Assembly (NCBI GenBank): GCA_013396655.1
Contig: WBMV01006289.1
Location: forward strand, 2,063,160 to 2,127,159
DNA: 64,000 bases
Reading direction: 5' to 3'
Source of the DNA: Campylorhamphus procurvoides
Lineage: Eukaryota; Chordata; Aves; Passeriformes; Dendrocolaptidae
Position numbers and translations under genes: made by a program. The notes beneath the pieces are model-generated. The model saw nothing but the letters and a program-made list of their open reading frames with translations. It was not told the DNA's origin and did no database searches. How positions within the stretch are numbered: position 1 is the first letter of the stretch; each line of letters starts with the position of its first letter. This document shows, piece after piece, positions 55,301-64,000 of this stretch.

Positions 55301-58300
55301 ATAAGTGCTCTGCAACAGATTTTCCCATTTTTGTGTTGTTATGTTGTAATTGTAAATCAGAGCCATAGATGCCAGTTCTGGTAAAGTTTTGGGATTTTTT
55401 TTTTAATAACATACTGAACTAGAAAGTTTTTGGGTTTGGTTTTTTTTGGAAGTATTGATGATAGCTTTTTCTTACTTTAAAAAACCTAGCTGTATGGAAG
55501 TCTAGTGTCATAGCTGTGGAAAGTTGCAGAATCTGCTATTACCCAGCATTTTCTGCACACTGCCTTGTTTTAGGTCAGATAATGTTTTCTTCCAAAAGGT
55601 TTTCAGAGGAAAGCATGGGTTTGGGTTTTTTTGATCTCCCTCACGGTGCAAGAACCCTCTACACTCACAACACTATTGTAACCTACTCAATTTTTCTTCA
55701 TACTCTAATAATAAAACCCTCATGGTATGCAATTCGAATATTGCAATGTAAGGATTGTGGCAGCTGTGATTGTATGACGTAGAATGGGTGCACACGCTGG
55801 TCACAGTACTAGTTTTGGAACTCCTGTATTTACCCCTGCAACACTTCCTCTAAGCAGGGAATCAAAAGTCATGAAGAATCAGTTTTGATTTGTTACTATT
55901 ACAGATTTTATGTCAAAATAGGTTTACTTAAAGACACAAAAGAAAACTCTACATTTTCTTTAAACAGATGGCTGCACTGCAGAGTCCCTTTTATGGTGAT
56001 AAAATGAACTTGTACTCTCTGTGCAAGAAGATAGAACAGTGTGACTACCCACCTCTCCCTTCAGATCACTATTCAGAGGAAGTAAGTAATTTTCCTTTCC
56101 ATGGGCTGGATGCTTGGTGTATGTAAGTTGGCGTGCTTCCAGGGAAAGAAATGAACTTGCGTGATTTTATGTTATTTGCAGATTATGCCCATAAGTGTTT
56201 GCTTCTTCAAGTCACTCAAATGTTCCTGTCGAAACAAGTCTCTCATATGAGTTTTATATTTGAGAGTATTAATGATGGAAACGTCACATTGTTAGATTCT
56301 TAATTTCATTGGGCTTCCTTGCAAGCATGACAAAATGCTTTCCCAGAATGCACAATGATATGTTCCACACGCCAGAATGGGATAGAGTCTTACATCTATA
56401 GTATGCTTTTCTAAAAGCACAACTATACAAGTTTATGTTGCACAGTAAATTAGTGCACTGGCCTTGTTTCTCTAGGGGCCTGCATTAAAATAAATATAAT
56501 GTAACTCACTAGTAAAAATGAATTGTTTAGTTTCCATTTGTCTGCATTATAGAACTGCAGTGTGCTGTTCAATACAGTTGAATGGCAGTTGCTTTGCAAG
56601 AAAGAGTGGTTCTTGACAACACTAATAGTAAATTTCAGAGAAATATAGACCGACATAATATAATTGAATTTGAACAATATATTCATGCATATCAGCAGTG
56701 TTCGTTTTAAGTTGATAGGTAACAGTTCTTACTGTCATTGGTGCATTTAAGGGAAAGTATTTTTTAAGTTATAAAATGAAAGAAACTAAACAAAATAAAT
56801 ATTTTTCTTAGTGTAACAGAATGGAAAAATATAAATGCTTGCTTGTTAATGTTCTGAGATGCCAGTTTTGAAATACTTTCCCACTTTGAAAAGAACAGGG
56901 CAAACTGCTTGAAGGTATAAACCAAAGAACAGGTATTAGTAACCAATTCTAATTGAATTCAGCCTACATGAATTAAAGATTACTTTGAAAAAGCAAATAA
57001 ACACGAGCACTGAAGTACTTTTAATAAATAGGAAGCATTATACAATTTCATTTATAGAGTAGGGATTGTAATTCTGAACCTTAAATTTTATTGCATTCTA
57101 AGACATTGATTGGACTTTTAATAAAAGATACTGCTCAGTGTTTTGTTTTGTATTTGTAGTGATAATTTTTCACCTTTTATGAAACAAACCGGACTTAAAA
57201 AGATGATTTGGTGATGTTACAAAGGATGAAATAATGATCTACTGTGTAATTTATACATTATACCTCTTCTTGAATTTTCCAATTAGTTATTTTACCTTGG
57301 CCGTTTTTAATTATTATTTATTGTGGACTCTAAATATGGCAGTTCATATAACCAACTTCAGAACTGGAGGCCTAGAAATACAGTAGGGTGTGAACAATAA
57401 TGCAAAATGATAGCAAGAATGTCAGGGGCCGTTCTTTGTTGTGTCATTCATGCTGTCTTCCTTTTTCCATGAAGCGCATGAATATTTCACATATCTGCAT
57501 CCTCATCCTCTATTCTTCTTGACTAATTTTCAGACTGTCTGAATTTGCATTTCACATGGTAGCTGATTAGGAGATGCCGAGTGCAGCAGCGAAGCCTCAG
57601 CAGGCGGTTTCCATGGTGACCTTCAGCAGGATTTTAATGATGATACCACTAGTGGTTCGTTGAAGTTGGCCTGCCTGCAGGGCTACTTCGCTGCAGCTAA
57701 GTGTGAAGTTGGAGATGTGGATTCCCAGCCAAGGGGCAAATATCAAAGTCGGGCCCAGATAGAAGGTCTTAGAGTTTGGATGGGGAAAGAGATTCCACCT
57801 TTTCCTTACATCTGTATAGGTTCTCACATTGCAAACAAATGCAAAACACAACACGTAACGTTCTGTTTATTTCAAAGGAGATATGCACTTCTGCACCTTG
57901 GATAAACCAATTATCTGCAAAATACATGTAAGTTATTTTAAAAGATAATGAGAGAATCAGAGCTCTTATAGGTATCAAGATAGGTAGGAAAATAGTTACT
58001 TAAAAGAAGTCATCAGCTATGGAAAAGGTATGGGAACATTATGTTCTGATGTGAAGACTTGTGCCTTCACTGAAGTGTGTGGAAAACATACATTTATTAG
58101 CTATTGCACCAAAGTAGACATTTTTTTACTTATATGAAAAAATACTGTGCTGGCATGAACTCTAAAAGAGAGAAATAAATGCTATGTCATATTAGGGTAC
58201 TGTATTAAATGTCTCACCTGTAGTGGAAATTTAGATGTCAAACTTTTAACCAGGTCAGAAGCACACACTGAGTGAGCAGTAAAAATCAGGAATCACTGAA

Positions 58301-61300
58301 CACAAAAACTCACTTCATTTTATTATAGCAAAAAATTTTCTGAAAGAAAAATTTCACTCAGTGTTGATCTCTGCATCCTCTAATATAGGAGAGTAAATAC
58401 TTTCATTCTGAAATACAAGACAAGTGCTTTTCTGAGAAACTTTTTGCAAGTAAATTTGAGGGAGTTTTAAGGCATGACATTTTTTCTACATTTTGAATCC
58501 TCTATAAAACCAACCTGTTAGTAATGTATCACATCTGTGTCATTAGAGAATAGCGTGACAGAAAGATGCACCTTTAGATGGACAGATGGGTAATTTTTTT
58601 AAAAGCCTTTGATTAGAAATTCTAATGGTCTAAGGTGCATTTTCACAAACTATTGCTTCAGTGGTAGAGACACAAGCCAAGATTTTTCGGATGCTGAATA
58701 ACTTCCGATATCTCAATTTTTTAATATCCATTAAAAACATCTGGTATTCAGAGTGAGTACTCAACATTTACTGAAAGCTGTTCTGCTTTAGGGAATTCAA
58801 AGCTGGGTCTCCCTTGCCGTTCCCAATCAATACTTTTAAAATCTTGTCAGCCAATATTAGTATCACATTGCTTTCATGATGTCAAGTTTTTAAATCTTCC
58901 CTTTGATTGAGGTGATTTCTTCTAAAGTCCATTGCCAACCTCCTACCCAGATGTGAAAGCTGAATGAGGCAGCATTCATAGGTCCATGACGATAGTGTTA
59001 GTTGCCAGCAAAAGGTCTTGAGAAAAGTGCTCAGAAAAGACTTTGAGAAGGTCTTCTATTAAGAGTAAAATTTATTTTGTGTGAGGTTTTTTTAATCCAA
59101 AATTCCTTATATGAGAACTTTTCTTTTTCAGCTAGCTAGCAATGCAAAACACTTGCCTGTCATACTTCTGTCTTTCCCTCTCCTCCTGACTTGGGTGATT
59201 ATTATTTATTTCATAGCTGAAAAACCTGCTAAAGTTAAAGCAAGTGTGTCCCACTGCTCCAATGTCAGGCTAAGCTCCAGGCTAAAGACAGTCACTGTGC
59301 TAAGTGCACAGAGGAGGTTAAGAGAATAAGCAGCCAAAGAAGTTCGCGGGTTGGGAATGCAACAGGAGGTCCCTCTAGCTCAGTCTTAAGTCTGCTCTGC
59401 CTGTTGGCCAGCCTGTGCCAGGTAATAAAAAGTTACTCCCATCTCTAATGACAGTCTGACTTTAGAATCCCAGTGCCTCTTCCCATGATACTGATGAGCT
59501 TTTCTGATACGTTGGAAATTTTATTAATACTAGAGAGGCTGACAAATGGATTTCAAGTTTATTGAAATGGATATTTGTGTAGGAGTAAAGGAATAGTGTA
59601 CTAACCAAGTATTAGCATCTAGCATGGTCCCAGTTTCAGTCCTGAAAGACTCTTTCCCTGTAACTGTTTTTATCCTGTATAGCAAAATTAATTCACCTTG
59701 TGCCAGAAGGTTTGCTGTTCAGTTACAAGGCTCAAAAGAACTCAAGGATTTTGAAGTTACTCAGGAACGTGGACTATCATTGTGCAGTGTCCCAAGCATA
59801 GTCAGCTCAGCATTCCTGCCTTACAAGTGAGATTCTGGACTCTCCAGGGGAGGAGGGGGATAAAAATTTTGCAGTAATTGCGGTGACCACCATTTAAAGA
59901 GGTCTGTGACACCACAGTTTATTTTATTACAGTAACAGTGAAGGTTTACCCCTAATGAAGCTCACCACTTGTGGTGGGAATAGGATTTCTGAGCAAACTG
60001 ATTCTTGTATATTCTTTCTTATATCCTAACAATGGTAGCAGTATATGCATATTGTGATAGTGAAAAATAAGCCGCAAAAAGCCACCAGTCAAGACACCAT
60101 ATGAGTGAATGATTTTTTTTTCTCAAGAGTATCTACAGGGATTAATGAGACCTGAAGTCTTACTTTTGAGTAATGATGCTCTTTTGCCTCAGTGTCTTTC
60201 TAAGCAATGAATCTTTTTAACCTTTTTATTGAAGCTTGAAGTTATAATATACTGTAACAAGTACAAAACGAACTCTGAAGGAAGACTTCCTGTTTAATCA
60301 CTTAACAAGCAGTTTGAGCCTGAAATTGGTTTTTAAGTTAGAAAGTTCAGTTTAGAAAATAAAAGTCTGAGAAGAATTGAGAAGACAGGAAGTAGCCTAC
60401 TGGAGGTAAACAAGGCTTCTCATGTGCTTTACAGGTAAATTTCTTGAAGATCTATTTCTGCTGTTCTACATATGGTAGCGTTATTAATAAACAACTGGTA
60501 AAAATAGGAGAAAGAATACTCTGCTTCCCCTCTGATGCTCTATAGGTTTCAGTCCTTCAGGATGCTTGCAGTATACAATTCTGTTGAGCAGCTGGAAGTC
60601 TTCACAGAGAAAGAGAAATGTATACATGCAAGATTAGATGTTGTATTTTGCAGATAAATTACACCTGTGTTCTCTTTACAAAATGTTTGTTTATTTGACT
60701 CTAATTTCAGGCTTGAGGGTTTTGGATATTCTTCAGTCCTTCTGTTTTCTGTGCAGACTGAGGTGTTACACAGCAAGCTGCTCATCTCTGCTCGTCACTG
60801 TTCCTCCTGCTTACACTGTGTCCCTCCTGCTTCTTCTGCAGGAGATTGTTTTGCTTTGCATGTTTGTATTACATGCTGGCAATTATTATTTCTTACAGTA
60901 GCTAGAGATTTCCAGCTTTCTATTCTTCAAATGTTAGTGAGTTACTACATACTAATACTTTTTCTTGTCACTGGCATTGTATTTTATTTAGTGACTGCCA
61001 GAAGCAATATGATGGCTTTTATAACTCCATTAGTCAAAATGTACATAACATATTTAAGATTCAAATAGCATATCTGTTACAAAATATTTCTTTTCAATCT
61101 AGCAGTCTGACCAGTGTCAGAATTAATGATCTCATTTAAAAATATTAATTCAAATAAATTTAAATTTAGATAAATTTAATCTTATTTTTAAATATATAGC
61201 TTTTCTTGCTAGAGAATAGAGATATCTAGTGGCATAGTTTTTATATTGTTAAATACAAAAAACTCTGTACATTGTGTACAGGTTGTCTGTAAGGGCTAGT

Positions 61301-62974
61301 GGACAGGGCTTTATATAGTGCTGTGCAGTGCTGGTTCCTTAACTTCATGAATTGCTATCCCCTTGCATTTAAATTGATCTTGTGAAAAGTGAAAGGAGTA
61401 GAATTATAATATAAAATCCTTCTTGGTCTTTTTATACAAAGTAGGAAGGAAGCTCTCTGGCAGGTTTGAAGAGGCAGCCTTTGTTACTTTTGAATAATCA
61501 GGGTGATGAGGTTGCAATAATTACAGTTTTTTTTCAATAATCATATCTAATAGAACTGTATGGGAGACCAAACAAATCTGCCATGTTGCCACAGAAGGTT
61601 GGATCACCCTATGTGTTTGTTAGAGTGTCCTCTCCACCTGTCCCTAATGCCATCAGGAGATACAGGAGGATTTGGCAAAGCTACTAAAAAGCATAAAGGA
61701 AGAGCTTCAGAGTTGGTTAAGTTGTTTTTGCAAAGGATTGTAAACATTTTAGTAAGTCATCATGGAAGAGGTGTATTTCATGTTGAAAAATGCTTAGGTC
61801 CTGCACACAATTTAAAATGTGTGCCCTATCAGAAGGTTATTCTGAAAATATATGAAGTTCCAATGTCCTAAGTTCTTAGACATATAAGTGGAGGAAGAAA
61901 AGCCTGCAACTGTCCTGCTGGTTTGTGAAGGCAATGAGAGGTGTCCCACTGGTGGGGAAGCTCTTGGGAGTTGCTCCTGCTGAATACATGCATTAAAAAG
62001 GCCCAATAAGTTGTGTTGTTTGTGGAAACACAGGTTTTTCTAGTCATAGTGTTTTGTTTATTTCCAAACTTTTGTGAACATATTTGTTAACTGTGTCCTT
62101 CTTTCCATAAAGAACACGATGAATAATCTAATCCTAAGGAGTAAATACTAAGATATAAAGAAAAGGTTATTTATTTCAATGTCATGTCTTCAGCAATGGG
62201 CAAGTGAAGTTAACAGGGCCAATACAATGTGCACTTTTTTCCAAAACAGTTTCTCGGCTTCCGGGTTTAAGTTCAGTAATTTCCTCAGGGGTGGAGTCCT
62301 GTTAACAAATAGCCCTCGGTGGGTTCAATTTGTTCGGTTGCTTTCTGGGTGTGTGTGCATTGGTGGCTCGTGGCAGCAGGAGGTTCTGCAGGTTAACTGT
62401 GTGTTAGAGGGGGACCCGCTACCTTTTGTTCCTGGGAACCTGCCATGTAGAAACGCCGCTTAGTGCTGGCCAGCTCCTCATCGGGAGGGAGGGAGCGAGC
62501 ATTCCTCATTTCCCTCGCTTCAGCTTTCTAGTGTGTGCAGGCATATCCCTCCAGAAACATGGGAATTTTCCATAGGTTGTGTGTGATTGGACTAAATACA
62601 TGTCTGCCGTTGTATGTTCAAAGACTTAAATTTGCTCATTAGTTTTTCTGGACAACAGTGCAAAATGTGAAAATCCGGGGAGCGTGTTGTATAAAGTGTG
62701 TGTGCATCAAACTGCGTGTTGAGAGAGGGAGGGTTGAGCGTGTGCTTGTGCAGGATTGCTGTTGGCTAATTTTTACTGGCTTTATTAATTTGAATCTGAT
62801 AGTGCACAAATACTACCTTCTAAGAAGGCCAACGAGCCTGTCATGTTATTTTTCCTTCCCTAGCTGCGACAATTAGTTAATATGTGCATCAACCCGGATC
62901 CGGAGAAGCGACCAGACATAACCTACGTGTACGATGTAGCGAAACGTATGCACGCACACACTGCGAGCAGCTAA
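13348..62974 (+). CDS. NEK7: NEK7, NIMA-related serine/threonine kinase 7 (spliced, 9 coding exons, complete)
   Basis: The spliced CDS joins 13348-13404, 17032-17172, 26536-26598, 27142-27252, 41177-41285, 43484-43591, 51480-51574, 55968-56081 and 62864-62974. That is 909 nt, or 302 residues plus TAA, the same length as human NEK7. Almost the whole protein is one kinase domain behind a short flexible N-terminus. Visible landmarks are the glycine loop [10 protein letters not shown] (40-49), ATP-site lysine K63 in VALKK, alpha-C glutamate E82, the autoinhibitory tyrosine Y97, catalytic HRD with D161, DLG (in place of DFG) with D179, activation-loop S195 (the NEK9 target in the mammalian protein) and SPE at 204-206. 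Family knowledge: NEK7 is a cytoplasmic and centrosomal kinase activated by NEK9, acts in spindle assembly, centrosome separation and cytokinesis, and in mammals bridges NLRP3 subunits in the inflammasome. NEK6 is the close paralogue. The N-terminus [11 protein letters not shown] and Y97 context fit NEK7 better. No frameshift or premature stop is seen. Confidence 0.98.
13550..13855 (-). mobile_element. CR1-type LINE fragment, decayed reverse-transcriptase part
   Basis: On the minus strand 13742 to about 13690 reads [18 protein letters not shown], matching the CR1 reverse-transcriptase segment LSKFADDTKLGG in which FADD carries catalytic aspartates. Here the first D is G. Further along the minus strand (13660-13600) the sequence matches the region that in CR1 encodes RLEKWADRNLMKFN, with frame damage. 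Both the 5' part and the 3' terminus of the element are missing. It is inactive. Boundaries are approximate. Confidence 0.85.
15630..16570. promoter_or_regulatory. Candidate conserved noncoding element in intron 2
   Basis: This stretch differs in texture from the surrounding intron. It is less T-rich, with balanced composition and dense recognisable motifs: octamer ATGCAAAT at 16107-16114, an octamer-like ATGTAAAT nearby (about 16129-16136), and a CTCF-like core at 16018-16032. It also gives a 157-codon open frame on the plus strand (15632-16105), which I judge spurious because its peptide is low-quality and unmatched. The element call is an inference from appearance alone. Confidence 0.35.
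16018..16032 (-). promoter_or_regulatory. CTCF-like motif
   Basis: The minus strand reads GGCCAGAGGGCGGTG, which matches the core of the CTCF consensus (CCAGGGGGCGC-like) with about two mismatches. Single motif matches are common by chance. Confidence 0.3.
16624..16709. repeat. G/T-rich low-complexity tract
   Basis: More than 80 bases composed almost only of G and T on the plus strand, with T-runs and GGGTTT-like groups. A similar tract lies at 25543-25606. Confidence 0.85.
17032..17172 (+). CDS. NEK7: NEK7 exon 3: kinase N-lobe start (residues 20-66)
   Basis: The 141-nt exon is phase 0 at both ends, with acceptor CCAG at 17028-17031 and donor CAG|GTAAGA. It encodes [15 protein letters not shown], then the glycine-rich ATP loop [10 protein letters not shown] (40-49), then VALKKVQ with the ATP-anchoring lysine K63. 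Residue 52 is threonine (RATCLL), where I recall alanine in the human protein. The change sits at the surface side of beta2 and should be tolerated. Confidence 0.97.
25543..25606. repeat. G/T-rich low-complexity tract
   Basis: T-runs alternating with GTTTGGTTGG-like groups, ending in a 13-14 base T-run. It immediately precedes the purine-rich stretch. Confidence 0.85.
25615..26320. other. Purine-skewed stretch in intron 3
   Basis: The plus strand is strongly enriched for A and G over about 700 bp, including GAGAGAGAGAGG near 25630 and several GGAGG/GGAAAG groups. The minus-strand frames it yields have no recognisable product. Origin unknown; possibly an old degraded repeat. Confidence 0.5.
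26536..26598 (+). CDS. NEK7: NEK7 exon 4: alpha-C helix (residues 67-87)
   Basis: This 63-nt, phase-0 micro-sized exon has acceptor CTAG at 26532-26535 and donor AAG|GTAAAA. It encodes [20 protein letters not shown] plus K. It forms the alpha-C helix, including E82, which pairs with K63 in the active kinase. Skipping it would keep the reading frame but remove the alpha-C helix, so a skipped isoform would be catalytically dead. Confidence 0.97.
26599..27141 (+). other. NEK7: NEK7 intron 4
   Basis: 543 bp, GTAAAA to TTAG, AT-rich. Nothing else is seen in it. Confidence 0.95.
27142..27252 (+). CDS. NEK7: NEK7 exon 5: beta4-beta5 and hinge (residues 88-124)
   Basis: The 111-nt exon is phase 0, with acceptor TTAG at 27138-27141 and donor AAG|GTAGGG. 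It encodes [20 protein letters not shown] and continues through the hinge [14 protein letters not shown]97 in KYYASF is the residue that points down into the active site in the autoinhibited NEK7 structure and is released by NEK9 binding. It is present here. Only 543 bp separate this exon from exon 4, the shortest intron in the gene. Confidence 0.97.
32610..33010. other. Purine-skewed stretch in intron 5
   Basis: The plus strand is rich in G and A for about 400 bp, with recurring words such as GACTGGG, GACAGG, GGAGG and AGAAGAC. The recurrence suggests a decayed tandem array or an old repeat. No coding product is evident. Confidence 0.5.
40196..40213. repeat. 18-bp perfect palindrome (TG)n(CA)n
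   Basis: TGTGTGTGTACACACACA is its own reverse complement. It is an alternating purine-pyrimidine sequence able to form a cruciform or Z-DNA. Confidence 0.9.
41177..41285 (+). CDS. NEK7: NEK7 exon 6: C-lobe alpha-D/alpha-E to HRD (residues 125-161)
   Basis: The 109-nt exon ends in phase 1. The acceptor is TTTAAG at 41171-41176, a less common AAG acceptor, and the donor is GAG|GTAATG. It encodes [20 protein letters not shown] and continues to [10 protein letters not shown], with the first base of catalytic D161. The basic KKQKR stretch lies after the hinge and is also present in the mammalian protein. Confidence 0.97.
41286..43483 (+). other. NEK7: NEK7 intron 6
   Basis: 2198 bp, GTAATG to TTTCAG. 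It includes a C/T-richer patch at about 41500-41890 that gives short open frames without family resemblance. No RNA gene or transposon is recognised. Confidence 0.95.
43484..43591 (+). CDS. NEK7: NEK7 exon 7: catalytic loop and DLG/activation loop (residues 161-197)
   Basis: The 108-nt exon runs phase 1 to phase 1. The acceptor is TTTCAG at 43478-43483 and the donor is TAG|GTAATC. It completes D161 and encodes [20 protein letters not shown], then [15 protein letters not shown]. It supplies catalytic-loop lysine K163 and asparagine N166, the magnesium-binding DLG (D179) and S195, the activation-loop serine phosphorylated by NEK9 in mammals. Confidence 0.97.
47558..47665 (-). mobile_element. 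CR1 LINE 3'-end fragment
   Basis: The plus strand begins ATAGAATCATTAGGGTTGG and continues with AAGATCTTCAAGTCCAACC-like and CACCATGTCCACTAAACTA-like sequence, the well-known reverse complement of avian CR1 3' ends, which terminate in short GATTCTAT-type repeats. It is 5'-truncated to about 110 bp, as most bird CR1 copies are, and is inserted in antisense to NEK7. Confidence 0.85.
49303..49378. repeat. Poly-A run of 30 with A/G-rich extension
   Basis: Thirty consecutive A at 49303-49332 are followed by A-runs broken by single G or GAGA groups up to about 49378. It may be the tail of an old retroposed copy or a simple microsatellite. No recognisable body precedes it. Confidence 0.85.
51480..51574 (+). 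CDS. NEK7: NEK7 exon 8: P+1 loop, SPE motif and alpha-F (residues 197-228)
   Basis: The 95-nt exon enters in phase 1 and leaves in phase 0. The acceptor is TTGCAG at 51474-51479 and the donor is GAG|GTAATA. It encodes [20 protein letters not shown] then [12 protein letters not shown]. It includes the SPE motif that closes the activation segment and the alpha-F aspartate of SDIWSLG that anchors the kinase spine. Retention of the following intron would add about 26 residues and then stop, giving a truncated kinase. Confidence 0.97.
54050..54116. repeat. Poly-A tract interrupted by a 21-N gap
   Basis: At least 20 A precede and A-rich sequence follows the N run at 54072-54092. The gap is almost certainly a homopolymer assembly failure, and its true length is unknown. 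Confidence 0.9.
54109..54440. promoter_or_regulatory. Candidate conserved noncoding element in intron 8
   Basis: A segment of balanced composition abruptly follows the poly-A. It includes CAGCTG E-boxes (about 54279-54284 and 54302-54307), a TTGACA...TGTCAA inverted pair near 54381-54400 (TALE/Meis-like half sites) and ATGCATGAAAAT. It lacks a plausible coding frame. The regulatory call is an inference from motif density only; a retroposed insertion next to the A-tract is the alternative. Confidence 0.3.
55968..56081 (+). CDS. NEK7: NEK7 exon 9: alpha-F to alpha-H region (residues 229-266)
   Basis: The 114-nt exon is phase 0 at both ends. The acceptor is AAACAG at 55962-55967 and the donor is GAA|GTAAGT. 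It encodes [20 protein letters not shown] then [18 protein letters not shown], typical of the NEK6/NEK7 C-lobe. This lobe forms part of the surface that contacts NLRP3 in mammalian structures. Confidence 0.97.
57607..57620. promoter_or_regulatory. RFX-type X-box motif
   Basis: GTTTCCATGGTGAC consists of two inverted half sites, GTTTCC and GTCACC on the opposite strand, matching the RFX consensus GTTNCC around a central AT. It lies in a locally GC-richer patch with several GCAGC words, unlike its AT-rich surroundings. Confidence 0.4.
61134..61198. repeat. AT-rich low-complexity run
   Basis: About 65 bp almost entirely A and T, made of repeated AAATTTA-like words. Confidence 0.8.
62180..62530. 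other. GC/CpG-richer segment before the last exon
   Basis: In contrast to the AT-rich intron this stretch holds several CpGs (for example near 62252, 62317, 62450-62460, 62480-62500) and GGGAGG repeats at 62482-62494. It gives a 94-codon open frame with no family similarity. It may be a conserved noncoding element or an intragenic regulatory site. Confidence 0.3.
62864..62974 (+). CDS. NEK7: NEK7 exon 10, coding part: C-terminal residues 267-302 and stop
   Basis: The acceptor is CCCTAG at 62858-62863. The exon encodes [20 protein letters not shown] then [16 protein letters not shown] and TAA at 62972-62974. The RP of EKRPDIT is the conserved C-lobe arginine motif of protein kinases. Compared with the human sequence as I recall it, residue 285 is I instead of V and residue 298 is H instead of C. 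The exon is more GC-rich and CpG-rich than the other coding exons. Confidence 0.97.
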   Translation: MRQLVNMCINPDPEKRPDITYVYDVAKRMHAHTASS

Positions 62975-64000
62975 GCAGGCGTCAGCAGCAGCGAGAGAGC
63001 AGAGAGAACCAAGTGCTTTAAATGAATCATCCCACCTCTGCGTGTGTTACACAAATGTAACTATTTCAAGCTTAGTGTTGTGCTTTGAATTGTAAACCAA
63101 TTTATAGACAAGCTTTGTTGTTTCCTGTTTATTTCTGGGTTTGTTTGGGTTTTTTTTCCTTTGTTTTTTTTTACTAATTTGCAGTTGTACAACAGGTTTA
63201 AATATGTAAAGCAAAATGTTAGGATACCAAGAATCACTGTTTTCCATGTGAAGTGATTTCAAGTGTATTTTCTGTAATAACAAAATTGTGTTCAGTTGGG
63301 CCTCAGTTCTAAAACACAATTGCACTTTTGCACATGATACAGATATTAGGCTTATTATCCAGAAGCAAAATGTCTGAATCTCTCACCATTTTAGTAATTT
63401 ATGGAAAGTACGAATCAGCACAGTTTATTTTAATCTTTGCTCTAAGAGGAACATAATTATTATAGAGGGTTGTTGTATTTTATATTGAATTGTAGTTTTC
63501 AGTTTTTGCTGTAAGAGTAGACAGATAATAGGATTAGTTTTCTGCTTGCAAATGCAATGGAAAAAGAGTTTCAGGAAAAATTGTCGTGCCGAAATTTTTG
63601 TAACATCCCTTTTTGTTTTGTTATTCTATCATAATACCCATAAAACATTTGTTGGAGGTTTTCTGGGAAAATTTAAGGTGTTGATTCACGAATCGGATCG
63701 TTTTCAATAGACTTGTGCAGCACTGCCCTGGGGCAAGAGGAGTCTGCATAGTTAAGTCTTAAAACCATGCAGATGCTTCTAGTAGCAAATAGGGTTCTTC
63801 TGAGGCTGTCATTTGAGCAGGTCTGATTAAAAGATGTGATCTTTGAGTTATAAAATCCCAACTGTTTGTGTATATGTCACTGTTTGTAGATTTTTTGTGT
63901 TTAAAATAATTTGAATGACTTTACAGTGTATTTAAATTTTAAATATTTTTTTTAAGTATAGAAATCTTTTGGGAAAGATATAATAGTGTAGTATAACACA
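62975..64000 (+). other. NEK7: NEK7 3'UTR (may continue past window)
   Basis: Sequence downstream of the TAA is AT-rich with U-rich runs (for example 63149-63173 and 63936-63953) and no further coding exon. It holds a 7-mer seed match for the miR-17 family, GCACTTT at 63322-63328, whose functional value cannot be judged here. A candidate polyadenylation hexamer lies at 63826. Mammalian NEK7 has a long 3'UTR, so the transcript may continue beyond 64000. Confidence 0.8.
63826..63831 (+). terminator. Candidate polyadenylation signal ATTAAA
   Basis: ATTAAA is the commonest variant of AATAAA. It is followed at about 30-70 nt by GU/U-rich sequence (63861-63900, several TGTTTGTG-like stretches), the expected downstream element. 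Cleavage would fall near 63845-63855 and give a 3'UTR of about 0.87 kb. This could be a proximal site with a longer form beyond the window. Confidence 0.35.

Larger units (their letters stand above)
51575..55967 (+). other. NEK7: NEK7 intron 8
   Basis: 4393 bp, GTAATA to AAACAG. It contains the poly-A-flanked gap at 54072-54092 and, just downstream, a GC-richer motif-dense segment (54109-54440). The remainder is AT-rich and without recognised features. Confidence 0.95.
56082..62863 (+). other. NEK7: NEK7 intron 9
   Basis: 6782 bp, GTAAGT to CCCTAG. It contains an X-box-like motif in a GC-richer patch (57555-57790), an AT-rich run at 61134-61198 and a GC- and CpG-richer segment at 62180-62530. 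No gene is recognised. Confidence 0.95.

Noticed and set aside
13348..62974. Assignment as NEK6 in place of NEK7
   Set aside because: NEK6 is a close paralogue, but the N-terminal [11 protein letters not shown] tail, the 302-residue length and the near-identity throughout match NEK7.
1..64000. tRNA, rRNA, snoRNA or microRNA genes
   Set aside because: No cloverleaf box A/B pairs, rRNA-like segments or convincing long hairpins were recognised by eye. A covariance-model search would be needed to exclude small RNAs.

Overview
This window is vertebrate nuclear DNA, most likely from a bird. It carries one recognisable protein-coding gene, NEK7 (NIMA-related serine/threonine kinase 7), read left to right across almost its whole length. 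Nine coding exons join in frame, through GT-AG introns, into a complete 302-residue kinase. The bird assignment is an inference. It rests on two CR1-type LINE fragments, the near-identity of the protein to mammalian NEK7, and the moderate intron sizes. A turtle or crocodilian cannot be fully excluded. There are no operons, CRISPR arrays, phages or bacterial features.

Layout. 1-960 is AT-rich upstream sequence holding one possible orphan exon with good splice signals (539-669). About 968-1932 is a GC- and CpG-rich island with Sp1-type boxes, broken by a 411-base assembly gap (1222-1632). It is the likely NEK7 promoter and untranslated first exon, although the exon itself cannot be delimited. 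1933-13319 is intron 1. The start codon lies in exon 2 (13348), and an in-frame stop just upstream fixes the start. Coding exons 3-10 follow at 17032, 26536, 27142, 41177, 43484, 51480, 55968 and 62864. The stop codon ends at 62974. The 3'UTR fills the rest of the window and may run past its end, although a plausible polyadenylation site is visible near 63826.

The other 98% of the window is intron. It holds two decayed minus-strand CR1 fragments (13550-13855 and 47558-47665), A/T-rich runs, an AT-type microsatellite, a 21-bp tandem repeat, two purine-skewed stretches, a small poly-A-flanked assembly gap (54072-54092), and a few segments whose composition and motif content resemble conserved noncoding elements. 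The many short open frames are spurious: they lack codon structure, splice support and family resemblance.

I found no convincing undescribed system. The items most worth checking are the orphan exon upstream of the promoter, the hidden first exon in the gap, the candidate conserved elements in introns 2, 8 and 9 (the last with an RFX-type X-box), and a few residue differences in an otherwise highly conserved kinase.
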